Shown here: one piece after another, positions 51,938-61,038 of the stretch
Layout of the letters: each line of letters starts with the position of its first letter
Position numbering within the stretch: position 1 is the first letter of the stretch
The notes under the pieces: model-generated
What the model was told of the DNA's origin: nothing
What the model saw: the letters and a program-made list of their open reading frames with translations, nothing else
The model's database searches: none
Translations under genes and position numbers: made by a program
NCBI RefSeq assembly: GCF_020510705.1
Contig: NZ_CP075184.1
Location: 4,278,001-4,342,000, forward strand
Origin: Acidovorax radicis
GTDB lineage: Bacteria; Pseudomonadota; Gammaproteobacteria; Burkholderiales; Burkholderiaceae_C
Length of the DNA stretch: 64,000 bases
Direction: 5' to 3'

Positions 51938-53668
51938 TCAAGCGGTTTTCTGTTCTTCCAGGCCCAGCTGATCCTTCATCTCATCGCGGATCTTGAACTT
52001 CTGGATCTTGCCCGTCACCGTCATCGGGAAGCTCGTCACAAAGCGGATGTAGCGCGGCACCTTGTAGTGCGCAATCTGGCCCTTGCAGAAGGCGCGGATG
52101 TCGTCCTCGGTGGGCTGGGTGCCGGGCTTGGCGATGATCCAGGCGCAGAGTTCCTCGCCGTATTTCTGGTCGGGCACACCCACCACCTGCACGTCCTGCA
52201 CCTGCGGATGGCGGTACAAGAATTCTTCAATCTCGCGCGGGTAGATGTTCTCGCCGCCACGGATCACCATGTCCTTGATGCGGCCGACGATGTTCACATA
52301 GCCCTCGGCATCCATGGTGGCCAGGTCGCCGGTGTGCATCCAGCCGCCTTCGTCAATCGCCTCGCGGGTCTTGGCCTCGTCGCCCCAGTAGCCGTGCATG
52401 ACGGAATAGCCCTTGGTGCAGAACTCGCCGCGCTGGCCGATGGGCACCACGGCCCCGGTGTAGGGGTCCACGATCTTCACCTCCAGGTGCGGCTGCACCT
52501 GGCCCACGGTGGAGACGCGCTTGTCCAGCGGCGTGTCGGTGCTGCTCTGGCAGCTCACGGGGCTGGTCTCGGTCATGCCGTAGGCAATGGTGATCTCGCG
52601 CAGGTTCATCTGCTCCACCACGCGCTTCATCACCTCGGTGGGGCAGGGCGAACCCGCCATGATGCCGGTGCGCAGGGTGCAGAGGTTGAACTCGGCAAAA
52701 CGCGGGTGGTCCAGCTCCGCGATGAACATGGTGGGCACGCCGTGCAGGCCGGTGCAGCACTCGTCCTGCACCGTCTGCAGCACGGTCAGCGGGTCAAACC
52801 CGTCGTTGGGGTACACGATGGTGGCACCGTGCGTCAGGCAGGCCAGGTTGCCCAGCACCATGCCAAAGCAGTGGTACAGCGGCACGGGGATGCACAGGCG
52901 GTCGTCGGGCGTGAGCTTCATGCACTCGCCAATGAAGAAACCGTTGTTCAGGATGTTGCGGTGCGTGAGCGTGGCGCCCTTGGGGAAGCCGGTGGTGCCG
53001 CTGGTGAACTGGATGTTGATGGGGTCGGTGGCCTTCAACGTGGCTGCGATCTGCGCCAGGCGCGGGTCGGCCGCGTTGCCGCGCGCCAGCAGGTCGGAAA
53101 AGCGCAGCAGGCCCGGTTCGTCGGCACCCTGCCCGGCCACGTCGATCCACACCACCGTGTTCAGGTGGGGCAACTGCTGCGCCTCCAGCGCACCGGGTGT
53201 GCCATGCGCCCACTCGGGCGCCAGCTCGCGCAGCATGCCCAGGTAGTCGCTGGTCTTGAAGCGCGCCATGGTCACCAGCAGCTTGCAGCCCACTTTGTTC
53301 AGCGCGTATTCCACCTCAGACGTGCGGTAGGCCGGGTTGATGTTGACCAGCACCAGCCCCACCTGTGCGGTGGCCAGCTGCATCAGCACCCATTCGGCGT
53401 TGTTGTGCGACCAGATGCCCACGCGGTCGCCCGGCACCAGCCCCATCCCCAGCAGCGCACTGGCCAGGCGTTGCGCCTCGGCCTGCAACTGGGCATAGGT
53501 GTAGCGGCGGCCCTGGTGCACGCTCACCAGCGCCTCGCGGTCGGGCTGGCGGGCCACCATGTCGGCAAAGAAGGCGCCGATGGTCTGCTCGATCAGGGGA
53601 ACCTCGGTGGCGCCACGGGCGTAGCTGTCCACCAGCGGTGCGGAGTTCGTTGCGGCGGCAATCGTCAT
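51938..53668 (-). CDS. Acyl-CoA synthetase (AMP-binding enzyme)
   Basis: The 576-residue enzyme activates a fatty or branched-chain acid to its CoA ester via an adenylate. Key motifs are the P-loop-like [39 protein letters not shown] and the hinge-Lys region [14 protein letters not shown]. It is first in the liu-type cluster, 14 bases before liuB, so isovalerate or a related acyclic acid is a plausible substrate. ATG 53668 is preferred over upstream in-frame codons because MTIAAATNS fits the family start. Confidence 0.94.
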   Translation of the reverse strand: MTIAAATNSAPLVDSYARGATEVPLIEQTIGAFFADMVARQPDREALVSVHQGRRYTYAQLQAEAQRLASALLGMGLVPGDRVGIWSHNNAEWVLMQLATAQVGLVLVNINPAYRTSEVEYALNKVGCKLLVTMARFKTSDYLGMLRELAPEWAHGTPGALEAQQLPHLNTVVWIDVAGQGADEPGLLRFSDLLARGNAADPRLAQIAATLKATDPINIQFTSGTTGFPKGATLTHRNILNNGFFIGECMKLTPDDRLCIPVPLYHCFGMVLGNLACLTHGATIVYPNDGFDPLTVLQTVQDECCTGLHGVPTMFIAELDHPRFAEFNLCTLRTGIMAGSPCPTEVMKRVVEQMNLREITIAYGMTETSPVSCQSSTDTPLDKRVSTVGQVQPHLEVKIVDPYTGAVVPIGQRGEFCTKGYSVMHGYWGDEAKTREAIDEGGWMHTGDLATMDAEGYVNIVGRIKDMVIRGGENIYPREIEEFLYRHPQVQDVQVVGVPDQKYGEELCAWIIAKPGTQPTEDDIRAFCKGQIAHYKVPRYIRFVTSFPMTVTGKIQKFKIRDEMKDQLGLEEQKTA

Positions 53669-53776
53669 GGGTTTGTCTCCTCTGTCATGCGGCCCAAGCC
53701 TCAAGAACACGCGGGCGGGCGATTCGCAAGCATAGAAGCCTGCGCCCCCTGCGGGTTGACACAATGGTTGCAAATC

Positions 53777-53792
53777 GTGCCACGGCTGGCAC
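53777..53792. promoter_or_regulatory. Inverted repeat in the liu/AraC divergent region
   Basis: GTGCCA and TGGCAC are exact complements around CGGC. It lies just before GTG 53803 of the AraC-type gene and about 110 bases from the acyl-CoA synthetase start, a plausible place for autoregulation. If the AraC gene started at ATG 53764 this site would be coding. Confidence 0.4.
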
Positions 53793-53802
53793 ACTCTGCG
53801 GC

Positions 53803-54894
53803 GTGAAGCCGCTCACCCCACCCGCCAACCGTTTACCCCCGCCCGCCGCAGCCCCCGCCGCCACGCCCATCGCACCTGCGGCCACGCCCATCGCATTCGT
53901 GCGCGCCATTGTTCTGGCGTACGAGCGGCGCGGCCTGAGCCCCGAACGCGCCCTGGCCCAGGCACAGATTGCGCCGCAGCTGCTGCCCGACGACAGCGCC
54001 CGCATCACCGCCTGGCAGATGGAGCAGATCTCCGACGCCGCCATGCAGGAGCTGGACGACGAAGCCCTGGGCTGGTTCAGCCGCCGCCTGCCCTGGGGTA
54101 GCTACGGCATGCTGGCGCGCGCATCCATCAGCTCGCCCACGCTGCAGGTGGCCCTGGCCCGCTGGTGCCGCCACCATGGCCTGCTGGCGGACGACATTGC
54201 CCTGCACCTCACCACCGCAGGCGACACCGCCACCCTGGCCATCACCGAGGCGCGCGACCTGGGCCCGCTGCGCGAGTTCTGCCTGGTGTCGGTACTGCGC
54301 AATGCCCACGGACTGGCCTGCTGGATGGTGGACTCGCGCATCCCGCTAATGGCCGCCGAGTTTGCGTTTGATGCCCCGCCGCATGCCGATGCCTACGCCG
54401 TGCTGTTCCGCGGCCCCGTCACCTTCAATGCGCCGCGCACCGCCCTGCACTTTGACGCCCGCTACCTGCACCTGCCCCTGCGCCGCGACGAGCAGGCCCT
54501 GCGCCAGATGCTGCAACACGCCCTGCCCCTGACCGTGCTGCACTACCGCCGCGACCGCCTGCTGGTGCAGCGCGTGCGCCAGCTGCTGGCCGCGCCCCTG
54601 CCCGGTCAGCCTACGCACGCCCTGCCCCAGCACAGCGCCGAATCCCTGGCCGCGCTGCTGCATGTGTCGCCACGCACGCTGCACCGGCAGTTGAAGGAAG
54701 AAGGCGCCACGCTGCAGGGGTTGAAAGACGAGGTGCGCCGCACCCGCGCAGTGGAGCTGCTGCACCGCACGCAGCGGCCGATCAAGCAGGTGGCGGAGGC
54801 GGCGGGGTTTGAGAACGAGAAGAGTTTTATCCGGGCGTTCCGGGGGTGGACGGGGCAGTCGCCGGCGGAGTTTCGGAGGGTGGTTAGGGTATAG
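53803..54894 (+). CDS. AraC-family transcriptional regulator (OruR/ArgR-type)
   Basis: The 363-residue protein has an AraC-type arabinose-binding-like N half of the HTH_18-with-DUF4156 style ([20 protein letters not shown]) and a C-terminal pair of helix-turn-helix motifs: [24 protein letters not shown] and [20 protein letters not shown] followed by the conserved [10 protein letters not shown] Pro/Ala-rich leader ([20 protein letters not shown]) starts the protein. Start uncertain: GTG 53803 is used because an operator-like repeat lies before it; ATG 53764 is the other option. Neither has a good ribosome-binding site. It is divergent from the liu cluster, which it probably controls. Confidence 0.85.
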   Translation: MKPLTPPANRLPPPAAAPAATPIAPAATPIAFVRAIVLAYERRGLSPERALAQAQIAPQLLPDDSARITAWQMEQISDAAMQELDDEALGWFSRRLPWGSYGMLARASISSPTLQVALARWCRHHGLLADDIALHLTTAGDTATLAITEARDLGPLREFCLVSVLRNAHGLACWMVDSRIPLMAAEFAFDAPPHADAYAVLFRGPVTFNAPRTALHFDARYLHLPLRRDEQALRQMLQHALPLTVLHYRRDRLLVQRVRQLLAAPLPGQPTHALPQHSAESLAALLHVSPRTLHRQLKEEGATLQGLKDEVRRTRAVELLHRTQRPIKQVAEAAGFENEKSFIRAFRGWTGQSPAEFRRVVRV

Positions 54895-55021
54895 ACGGCC
54901 ATACACAAAAAAAATATGCCCGCGTTTACAACCTTTATCTGCGCAACAGGCTCAGCGCAAAGGAAAACAGTCTGAATTTGCTCAATGCAAGCTGCAATGA
55001 AGCGAACAAACTAAACACCCT

Positions 55022-55801
55022 ATGTCCTATTCCCCAGCCAATATTGAGAAGATGCACGTGAGCCTGCGCGCAGTTCTGCAGGATCTACAAACATTAATCT
55101 TGAACACAGTGATTGAAGGCAAAGCACTCGAACCAGCGTCTCCGGTCCGAGAACATTTGCTTCATGGCGCTGCACGTCGCCTGCAGACAGTGAAGCGTGC
55201 ACTTGAACGCGTCTTCGAGTTGTTCCCGTTAGACAGCGCTCTCCCTCTGGCGAACGACGCGCTCTCAGATGTACAGACTAACTTGCATGCGTTCGTAATG
55301 AACCTCTATGGCCTGTATGACAACTGGGCATGGGCTTTTGTTTTACGTCACGATTTGCTATCCAGACTCGGTGATCGCCGTCGCGTAGGGTTGTTCCTGC
55401 AAAGCACGCAGAAATTTCTTCCTGCGGAACTGCGCGAGCACCTCACTTCAGAGGCCATGACGCGTTGGCACGGTGAATACGCCAAGTCATTTCGTGATGC
55501 TCTTGCCCACCGAATTCCGCCATATGTGCCCCCATCCGAATTCACAGAACAAGAGAGTCACAGGTTTCAAGAACTAGAGCACGAAAAGCTTCAATGCATC
55601 CGACAGATGCGCTGGGATCGCATGCAAGAAATATCCGAGGAACAAGCGGCACTCGGCCGACCGTGTTTTGGATTCATGCATTCATTTCAGGAGGACGAAG
55701 CCCCTCGCCCGATCCTTCTCCACCCGCAGTTGCTGACAGACAGCATTACCGCAGTTGAGTGTGCCAAGCTCTTTTTTGCACACTGGCACAGAACCGCCTA
55801 A
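55022..55801 (+). CDS. Protein of unknown function with HEPN-like RX4H motif
   Basis: The 259-residue helical protein has no membrane segment. Near residue 160 it has FRDALAHRIPPYVPP, in which RDALAH fits the RX4H signature of HEPN ribonuclease and RNA-binding domains, and similar RxxxAHRIP runs are known from uncharacterised HEPN-like proteins. Base use is AT-richer than the neighbours, with codons such as TTA and AAA more common, which suggests acquisition. It stands alone, with no toxin-antitoxin partner (such as MNT) detected. HEPN assignment is tentative. Confidence 0.75.
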   Translation: MSYSPANIEKMHVSLRAVLQDLQTLILNTVIEGKALEPASPVREHLLHGAARRLQTVKRALERVFELFPLDSALPLANDALSDVQTNLHAFVMNLYGLYDNWAWAFVLRHDLLSRLGDRRRVGLFLQSTQKFLPAELREHLTSEAMTRWHGEYAKSFRDALAHRIPPYVPPSEFTEQESHRFQELEHEKLQCIRQMRWDRMQEISEEQAALGRPCFGFMHSFQEDEAPRPILLHPQLLTDSITAVECAKLFFAHWHRTA

Positions 55802-55809
55802 TTCATCCC

Positions 55810-56496
55810 ATGCTCCACCTCCACCACTGCATCAGCGCCCGCTCCTTCCGCCCCCTGTGGATGCTCGAAGAGCTGCAACTGCCCTACCAGCTCCACATGC
55901 TGCCCTTCCCACCCCGCGCCAAGGCGCGGTGGTTTCTGGACGAGAACCCATTGGGCACGGTGCCGCTGTTGGTGCAGGGCGAGGCGCCGAACGAGGTGCG
56001 CATGACCGAATCCGCCGCCATGTGCCAATACCTGGCGGCCACGCACCCCGATGCAGGGCTGGATGTGGCGCCCACGCACCCGGCGTATGGCGCGTACCTG
56101 AACTGGCTGCACATGAGCGATGCCACGCTGACCTTCCCGCAGACGCTGGTGCTGCGCTACGGGCGCTTTGAGCCTGCAGAGCGCCAGCAGCCGCAGGTGG
56201 TGGAGGACTACAGCCGCTGGTTTCTGGCCCGGTTGCGCGCCGTAGAGACGGCACTGGCCCACAGCGCCAGTGACTATCTGTGCGCAGGCCGCTTTACGGC
56301 AGCGGATGTGGCGGTGGGCTATGCCTTGCTGCTGGCGCAGCACCTGGGGCTGGCTCCGCAATTTGGCCCAGCCACCCAGGCCTATTGGCAGCGTTTGCAG
56401 GCCCGGCCCGGTTACCAGCGGGCCATGGTGGCGCAACTGCGGGCGGCCGAAGAACAAGGCGTGCCCACCACGCCCGCGCCAGATACGCAGCCTTGA
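55810..56496 (+). CDS. Glutathione S-transferase
   Basis: The 228-residue protein has an N-terminal thioredoxin-fold domain (CISARSFRPLWMLEELQLPY, ENPLGTVPLLV with the cis-proline, MTESAAMCQYL with the Glu-Ser glutathione contact) and an all-helical C-domain (FTAADVAVGYALLLAQHLGL). The RSFR...E arrangement suggests beta/theta-like classes. It starts 8 bases after the preceding stop. Specific substrate unknown. Confidence 0.92.
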   Translation: MLHLHHCISARSFRPLWMLEELQLPYQLHMLPFPPRAKARWFLDENPLGTVPLLVQGEAPNEVRMTESAAMCQYLAATHPDAGLDVAPTHPAYGAYLNWLHMSDATLTFPQTLVLRYGRFEPAERQQPQVVEDYSRWFLARLRAVETALAHSASDYLCAGRFTAADVAVGYALLLAQHLGLAPQFGPATQAYWQRLQARPGYQRAMVAQLRAAEEQGVPTTPAPDTQP

Positions 56497-56538
56497 GCTT
56501 TCTCCCCATCTCCCCGTTTCTATGGAGTGCGCAGCATC

Positions 56539-57327
56539 ATGTTCAAGCAACTCATCTGTATCGCAGCACTGGCCCTGTCATTCACGGCTATGGCCCAGCA
56601 GCAACCCACGGTGGTGGACCTGCCCACCCGCCCCGGCGTCACGCAGCGCATGCTGGTGATCACTCCGCCAGAGCCCAAAGCCGCCGTCATCCTGCTGGCG
56701 GGCGGGCATGGGGGGCTGCAGATATTTCAGAACGGAGCGTTCAAGTGGGGGGAAGGTAACTTCCTCGTCAGGTCGCGGCAGCTATTCGCCGACAAGGGCT
56801 TGATGGCGGTGGTGGTGGACGCTCCATCAGATCGGCAACGCCCCCCGTTTCTCAACGGCTTTCGCCAAACGGAGGAGCATGCGGCTGATTTGAAAGCGAC
56901 CATTGCCTGGGCGAAAGCCACGGCCAAAGTGCCCGTGTGGCTGGTGGGCACCAGCCGTGGCACGCAGTCGGCGGCTTATGCGGCCACGGTACTGCAGGGC
57001 GCAGACGCCCCCGATGGCGTGGTGTTGACGGCGACCATCCTCACGGATGACAAGCAGCGCCCGGTGACGGCCATGGCACTGGAAAAAATCCAGGTGCCGG
57101 TGTTGGTGGTGCACCACCAGCAAGATGGGTGCGCGCATTGCGCGTACACCGAAGTTCCGGGCTTGATGGGCAAGCTGACCCACGCACGCCGCAGTCAGCT
57201 CATCACCACCACCGGCGGCAAGAACCAGGGGGATGCCTGCGCGGCATTTGCCCACCACGGCTTCAACGGCCTGGAGGCCGACGTGGTCGGGCAAATTGCC
57301 GACTGGATTCTGGCCCCGGCCCGCTAG
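56539..57327 (+). CDS. Exported alpha/beta-hydrolase-like protein
   Basis: The 262-residue protein has a signal peptide (MFKQLICIAALALSFTAMA) and an alpha/beta fold with oxyanion region LLAGGHGGLQIF, nucleophile elbow VGTSRGTQSAAY, acid-type loop VLVVHHQQDGCAHC and a late His in AFAHHGFNGLE. It likely acts in the periplasm as an esterase or peptidase-like hydrolase. Cysteines in DGCAHC and GDACAAF may form a disulfide. The start is ATG 56539. Confidence 0.87.
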   Translation: MFKQLICIAALALSFTAMAQQQPTVVDLPTRPGVTQRMLVITPPEPKAAVILLAGGHGGLQIFQNGAFKWGEGNFLVRSRQLFADKGLMAVVVDAPSDRQRPPFLNGFRQTEEHAADLKATIAWAKATAKVPVWLVGTSRGTQSAAYAATVLQGADAPDGVVLTATILTDDKQRPVTAMALEKIQVPVLVVHHQQDGCAHCAYTEVPGLMGKLTHARRSQLITTTGGKNQGDACAAFAHHGFNGLEADVVGQIADWILAPAR

Positions 57328-57351
57328 GCGCTGTTCTCAGATCATCGGCCG

Positions 57352-58014
57352 CTATGCCAGCAACGCAGGCAGCAAGGCCATGTCGGCAATCACCTGCACT
57401 GCCCCTGCGGCGCGCAGGGCTTCGGGCGCGCCGTGGCCTACCGATGACGGGCTGTAGCCGACCACCGTGGCCCCGGCGGCCACGCCGGCGGTGACGCCGG
57501 TCACCGTGTCTTCCACCACCAGGCAGCGCGAGGGGTCTACCTTCAGCGCCGCGGCGGCGGCCAAGTACACGTCGGGCGCGGGCTTGGTGCGGGGCATTTC
57601 GTGGCCGCTGAAAACGCGGTCGCCAAAGTAAGGGGCCAGGCCCACCTGGGCGAGTTGCATCTCTACCTTCTGCCGGTCTGCGCCCGAGGCACAGGCGATG
57701 CGGCCACCCAGCAGCGTGTGCACAGCGCGCACGGCATCCACCGCACCGACGATGGGCTGCAGGCGCGCTTGCAGTTCGGCATTGCGGCGGGCGTAGAACT
57801 GGGCCATCCAGGCGTCGGTCAGCGGCTGGCCGGTGTGCGCCTCGATGCGGGCGGCCTCGCTGCGCACGGTTTTGCCGATGAAGATCTCCATGCACTCTTG
57901 CGCGCTGATGGCCCAGCCCGCCTCGTTGAGCATGGTGCACAGCACGCCGTTGGTGATGGGTTCGCTGTCCACCAGCACACCATCGCAGTCGAACAAGATT
58001 GCTTCAAATTTCAT
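57352..58014 (-). CDS. HAD-superfamily IA hydrolase (beta-phosphoglucomutase-like)
   Basis: The 220-residue protein has HAD motif I ILFDCDGVLVDSEP, motif II CASGADRQKVE, motif III HEMPRTKPAPDVY and motif IV CLVVEDTVTGVTAG. The DCDGVLVDSEP start is that of phosphatase/phosphomutase members such as YieH-like 6-phosphogluconate or sugar-phosphate phosphatases. Its start codon lies at the edge of repeat copy H, so the promoter or ribosome-binding site is provided by the repeat or beyond. Confidence 0.91.
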   Translation of the reverse strand: MKFEAILFDCDGVLVDSEPITNGVLCTMLNEAGWAISAQECMEIFIGKTVRSEAARIEAHTGQPLTDAWMAQFYARRNAELQARLQPIVGAVDAVRAVHTLLGGRIACASGADRQKVEMQLAQVGLAPYFGDRVFSGHEMPRTKPAPDVYLAAAAALKVDPSRCLVVEDTVTGVTAGVAAGATVVGYSPSSVGHGAPEALRAAGAVQVIADMALLPALLA

Positions 58015-58060
58015 AGCTGGTAGCGCTTACCCAGCAAGCGCTGGAGGCCAATTTCATTAA
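58013..58060 (-). repeat. Dispersed palindromic repeat, copy H
   Basis: CATAGCTGGTAGCGCTTACC continues CAGCAAGCGCTGGAGGCCAA. The arms AGCGCTT and AAGCGCT are exact complements. Orientation is opposite to copies B, I and J. It covers the leader of the HAD gene and touches its start codon. Confidence 0.78.
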
Positions 58061-58089
58061 AACCGATAGGGAATGATGGATGGGGCCGG

Positions 58090-58536
58090 TCAACGCACGG
58101 GAGGCATGTCGCCATCGACGTAGTACCAGCGCCCGCCTTCGCGCACGAAGCGGCTGCGTTCGTGCAGGCGCACGGCGCGGCCGCCCAAGCGGTGGCGGGC
58201 GACGAATTCGACCTCGGCGTGGTCGGCGTCCTGCACCCAGTGGCCGCGCACCTCCAGGCCCAGCCATTGGGCGGCGGCGTCAAAGTCCAGCGCAGGCGGG
58301 CGGTGGCTGGGGTGCCAGGTGGCCAGCAGGTAGTCGGCCCGCTCGCGCACAAAGGCGGTGTAGCGCGAACGCATGAGGCATTCGGCATCGGGCGCGGGCT
58401 GGGTGTCCCAGTGGTCGATAAAACGGCCGCAGCAGTCGGCATAGGGCAGCACGGGGGCGGCTTTGCCCTTGCTGCCGCCCGGGCCCGCAGGCGCCAGGCG
58501 CCCGCAGGGGCACGGGTCGGTGGGCCGTGGCATCAT
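58090..58536 (-). CDS. YchJ-family SEC-C domain protein
   Basis: The 148-residue protein has the N-terminal SEC-C-like zinc motif DPCPCGRLA...YADCCGRF, then the YchJ core CLMRSRYTAFVRERADYLL and the C-terminal VEFVARHRLGGRAVRLHERS. Function of YchJ is unknown. Start codon choice is open: ATG 58536 is used, ATG 58533 and GTG 58548 are alternatives. It directly follows the DUF4197 gene. Confidence 0.88.
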   Translation of the reverse strand: MMPRPTDPCPCGRLAPAGPGGSKGKAAPVLPYADCCGRFIDHWDTQPAPDAECLMRSRYTAFVRERADYLLATWHPSHRPPALDFDAAAQWLGLEVRGHWVQDADHAEVEFVARHRLGGRAVRLHERSRFVREGGRWYYVDGDMPPVR

Positions 58537-58548
58537 GGCGGCCACCAC

Positions 58549-59247
58549 TCAACGCAGCGCGCCAAACACCTTCTTGGCGATGGCGCTGCCCGCAGCGGCG
58601 GGGTCTTGACGAATCTTCTGCTCCTCTTCACCAATCATGAGGTACAGGCCATCGAGCGTTTTGCCCGTCACATACTGGGCCAGGTTCGCGTCTTCCTTCT
58701 TGAGCAGCCCGAAGCCTGCCGCCTTGGATGCAAAGCTGTTGTACTTTTGCGTGAGGCCGACCTTCTCGGTGGCCTCGTTCACCACGGGCAAAAACCGCTC
58801 GCCCAGGGGCACGCGGGTCTTCTCGGCAAAAAAGGTGGTGACTGACGTGTTGCCGCCCGACAAGATGTTCTTGGCATCGGTGACGGTCATCTTCTGCACA
58901 GCGCCCACCAGCAGGTCCTTGCCCATGGGCACGGCCGCCTCGGCAGCGCGGTTGATGGACACCACCAGTTCGTCGATGCGCTTGCCCTGCCCCAGCGACT
59001 TCATCACCTTGGCGGCGTCGTCCAGATAGCCCGGCAGGCCGATGCGCACCTTGGGGTTACCCAGAAAGCCATCGTTGCGGCCCAGCAGCGACACCGCCGC
59101 CTGCGCGCCCTGCGTCAATGCGGCCTTGAGGCCGCTGGAGGCATCGGCATTGGAGAGATCGCCGAGCGACAACGCCCAGGCTTGCTGCCATGTGGCGCAT
59201 AGCAGGGCACTCATTACACTGGCTTGGTGAAAATGGCGGCGTTGCAT
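58549..59247 (-). CDS. DUF4197 exported protein
   Basis: The 232-residue protein starts MQRRHFHQASVMSALLCATW, a probable signal, followed by the DUF4197 domain: GLKAALTQGAQAAVSLLG, IGLPGYLDDAAKVMKSLG, VVSINRAAEAAVPMGKDLL and LDGLYLMIGEEEQKIR near the end. Function unknown. It lies just ahead of the YchJ gene on the minus strand and may be co-transcribed with it. ATG 59247 is chosen because the longer frame upstream crosses the divergent promoter region. Confidence 0.88.
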   Translation of the reverse strand: MQRRHFHQASVMSALLCATWQQAWALSLGDLSNADASSGLKAALTQGAQAAVSLLGRNDGFLGNPKVRIGLPGYLDDAAKVMKSLGQGKRIDELVVSINRAAEAAVPMGKDLLVGAVQKMTVTDAKNILSGGNTSVTTFFAEKTRVPLGERFLPVVNEATEKVGLTQKYNSFASKAAGFGLLKKEDANLAQYVTGKTLDGLYLMIGEEEQKIRQDPAAAGSAIAKKVFGALR

Positions 59248-59365
59248 GGAAAACCTGTCTTTCTTTGATGGAACAAGGGCCGCGCCTGGCACGGGCGACC
59301 CGTGTCGATGAGGGCTACAGCGGCTTCTCGCGTGTATTGTCCCCCAGCCAACCCAGGAGTCTTCA

Positions 59366-59854
59366 ATGTGGGAAATGAGTGTGCCGTGGTGGGAGTTTGT
59401 GCTGCGCGGCGTGGTGGTATATCTGTTTTTGCTGATCTTCCTGCGGCTGACGGGCAAGCGGCAGACGGGGCAGTACGCACCGTTTGATCTGGTGCTGCTG
59501 CTGATCTTGTCGAACGCCGTGCAGAACTCGATGAATGCGGGCGACAACTCGCTCATTGGCGGGCTGATCTCGGCCAGCACGCTGATCGGTTGCCACGTGG
59601 CGCTGTCGCACCTCACCTACCGCTTTCGCCGGCTCGAGCGCCTGATCGACGGGCGCCCCCGTGTGCTGGTGCAGGACGGCAAGGTGGACGAAATGCTGAT
59701 GCAAAACGAGCGGATATCACCCAGCGACCTGGCCGCCGCGCTGCGGGCGGGCGGTTGCCTGCACGCGCACGAGGTGGCGCGCGCCACCATCGAGGTCAAC
59801 GGGCAAATCACGGTGGTGCTGCGGCCCACCCGCCTTCCCTCCGATCAGACATAA
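59366..59854 (+). CDS. DUF421 membrane protein (YetF/YcaP-like)
   Basis: The 162-residue protein has about three membrane segments in the first 85 residues (VVVYLFLLIFLRLTGKR, LILSNAVQNSMNAGDNS, STLIGCHVALSHLTY) and a cytoplasmic beta-rich DUF421 domain (RVLVQDGKVDEMLMQNERI, PSDLAAALRAGG). Family role is unknown. ATG 59366 has AGGAG 7 bases before it. It is divergent from the DUF4197 gene. Confidence 0.91.
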   Translation: MWEMSVPWWEFVLRGVVVYLFLLIFLRLTGKRQTGQYAPFDLVLLLILSNAVQNSMNAGDNSLIGGLISASTLIGCHVALSHLTYRFRRLERLIDGRPRVLVQDGKVDEMLMQNERISPSDLAAALRAGGCLHAHEVARATIEVNGQITVVLRPTRLPSDQT

Positions 59855-59951
59855 ACCAGCAACCCGGCCTATCGGTCCAGCAGTCCATCGACCTGTCGGC
59901 CCGTCACCCCGGCAGTGCCCGCTCAACAACACCGTAGGGCGGACACCGGCC

Positions 59952-60743
59952 CTACGGCAGCGTGCCCAAAAACGCCGCCAATGCCGCATTGACAGGCGCT
60001 GGGTGGGTGAGGTTGCTGGCATGCCCGCCGCCGGGCACCGGCACCATCTGGGCATGGGGCAAGGCGTCGGCCATGGCCTGGGCGCGCGCAAGATCAATGG
60101 CGTGGTCGAGCGTGCCGTGCACCACCAGCGCAGGCATGGTGATGGCGCCCAACTGGTCGCTGATGTCGTCACGGCTACCGAGCGTGGTGAAGCACTGCAG
60201 CAGATTGGGCGGCGTGGACTGGCGCCACTTGGCCTGCCAGGCGGCTGTGCCGGGCCAGTTGTCGCCCAGAATGATGTGGGCCACCACGGCGGCGATCTCG
60301 TCCGACAGCCCCCCTTCCAGCCAGGCTTTGATGAGTGCCTCATGGCCCACCATCTTTGCGGGGTCTTCGGGCAGGGCCTGCGTGTCCATCAGCACCAACG
60401 CGCGCACGATCTCAGGGTGCGTCAGCGCGCAACGCAGCGACAGATACCCGCCCTGCGACATGCCCGCCAGCACCGCCTTTTGCACACCCAGGTGCGCCAG
60501 CAGTGCGGCCAGGTCATTGGCCGAGTCGTAATAGCTGAACGGGTCGCAGCGCGCGGGGTCGGCCGTCTGGCCGTGGCCGCGCTCGTCCCAGGTGATGCAG
60601 CGCCACGTGCCGCGCAGGGCCTGCACCTGCGGGGCAAACATGCTGCTGTCCATCAAGAGGCCGTGCGAGAAGATGATCACCCGGCCGTTGCCACCAGTGT
60701 CTTCGTAATACAGCTTCTGGCCATTGACTTGCGCGAAAGGCAT
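59952..60743 (-). CDS. Alpha/beta hydrolase (3-oxoadipate enol-lactonase-like)
   Basis: The 263-residue protein has the fold's HG oxyanion stretch IIFSHGLLMDSSMF, WDERGHGQT, nucleophile elbow AGMSQGGYLSL, acid GTLDHAID and His GGGHASNLTHP. This set occurs in enol-lactonases and related esterases. Without neighbours of aromatic catabolism the substrate is open. AGGAG precedes ATG 60743. Confidence 0.91.
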   Translation of the reverse strand: MPFAQVNGQKLYYEDTGGNGRVIIFSHGLLMDSSMFAPQVQALRGTWRCITWDERGHGQTADPARCDPFSYYDSANDLAALLAHLGVQKAVLAGMSQGGYLSLRCALTHPEIVRALVLMDTQALPEDPAKMVGHEALIKAWLEGGLSDEIAAVVAHIILGDNWPGTAAWQAKWRQSTPPNLLQCFTTLGSRDDISDQLGAITMPALVVHGTLDHAIDLARAQAMADALPHAQMVPVPGGGHASNLTHPAPVNAALAAFLGTLP

Positions 60744-60980
60744 GCGGTGCTCCTGTTCAGATGAAGGCACCATCTTGGACGCCATCCGCCGCCCCACGCA
60801 ACCGGCGCGACCCGCACCGGTGCCGCCGGATAGTCGCCTTGGCGTCAAGCGGCGCCATGGCAACCGGTGCCTGCCATGCGTCAGCGCGGCACCCCAGGCA
60901 TCCCATCAACGACACCTTCGCCAGATCAGGGGCTGGGGCTCACGGCGAAGGGTTTTGCCGGGGGATGTATCGAATTCAGC

Positions 60981-61032
60981 GTTTTTGGCCCCTAGCGCTT
61001 ATTCCACAAGCGCCAGCAGCTACCAAAACAAG
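60981..61032 (+). repeat. Dispersed palindromic repeat, copy I
   Basis: TTTTTGGCCCCTAGCGCTTA continues TTCCACAAGCGCCAGCAGC and TACCAAAACA. It is among the best preserved copies. It lies 8 bases beyond the acyl-CoA dehydrogenase stop, where it could affect transcript ends. Confidence 0.8.
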
Positions 61033-61038
61033 AGCACA

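Noticed and set aside
52067..53806. Plus-strand open frame of about 580 codons opposite the acyl-CoA synthetase
   Set aside because: Antisense to an enzyme with all AMP-binding motifs; no independent ribosome-binding site or motif.
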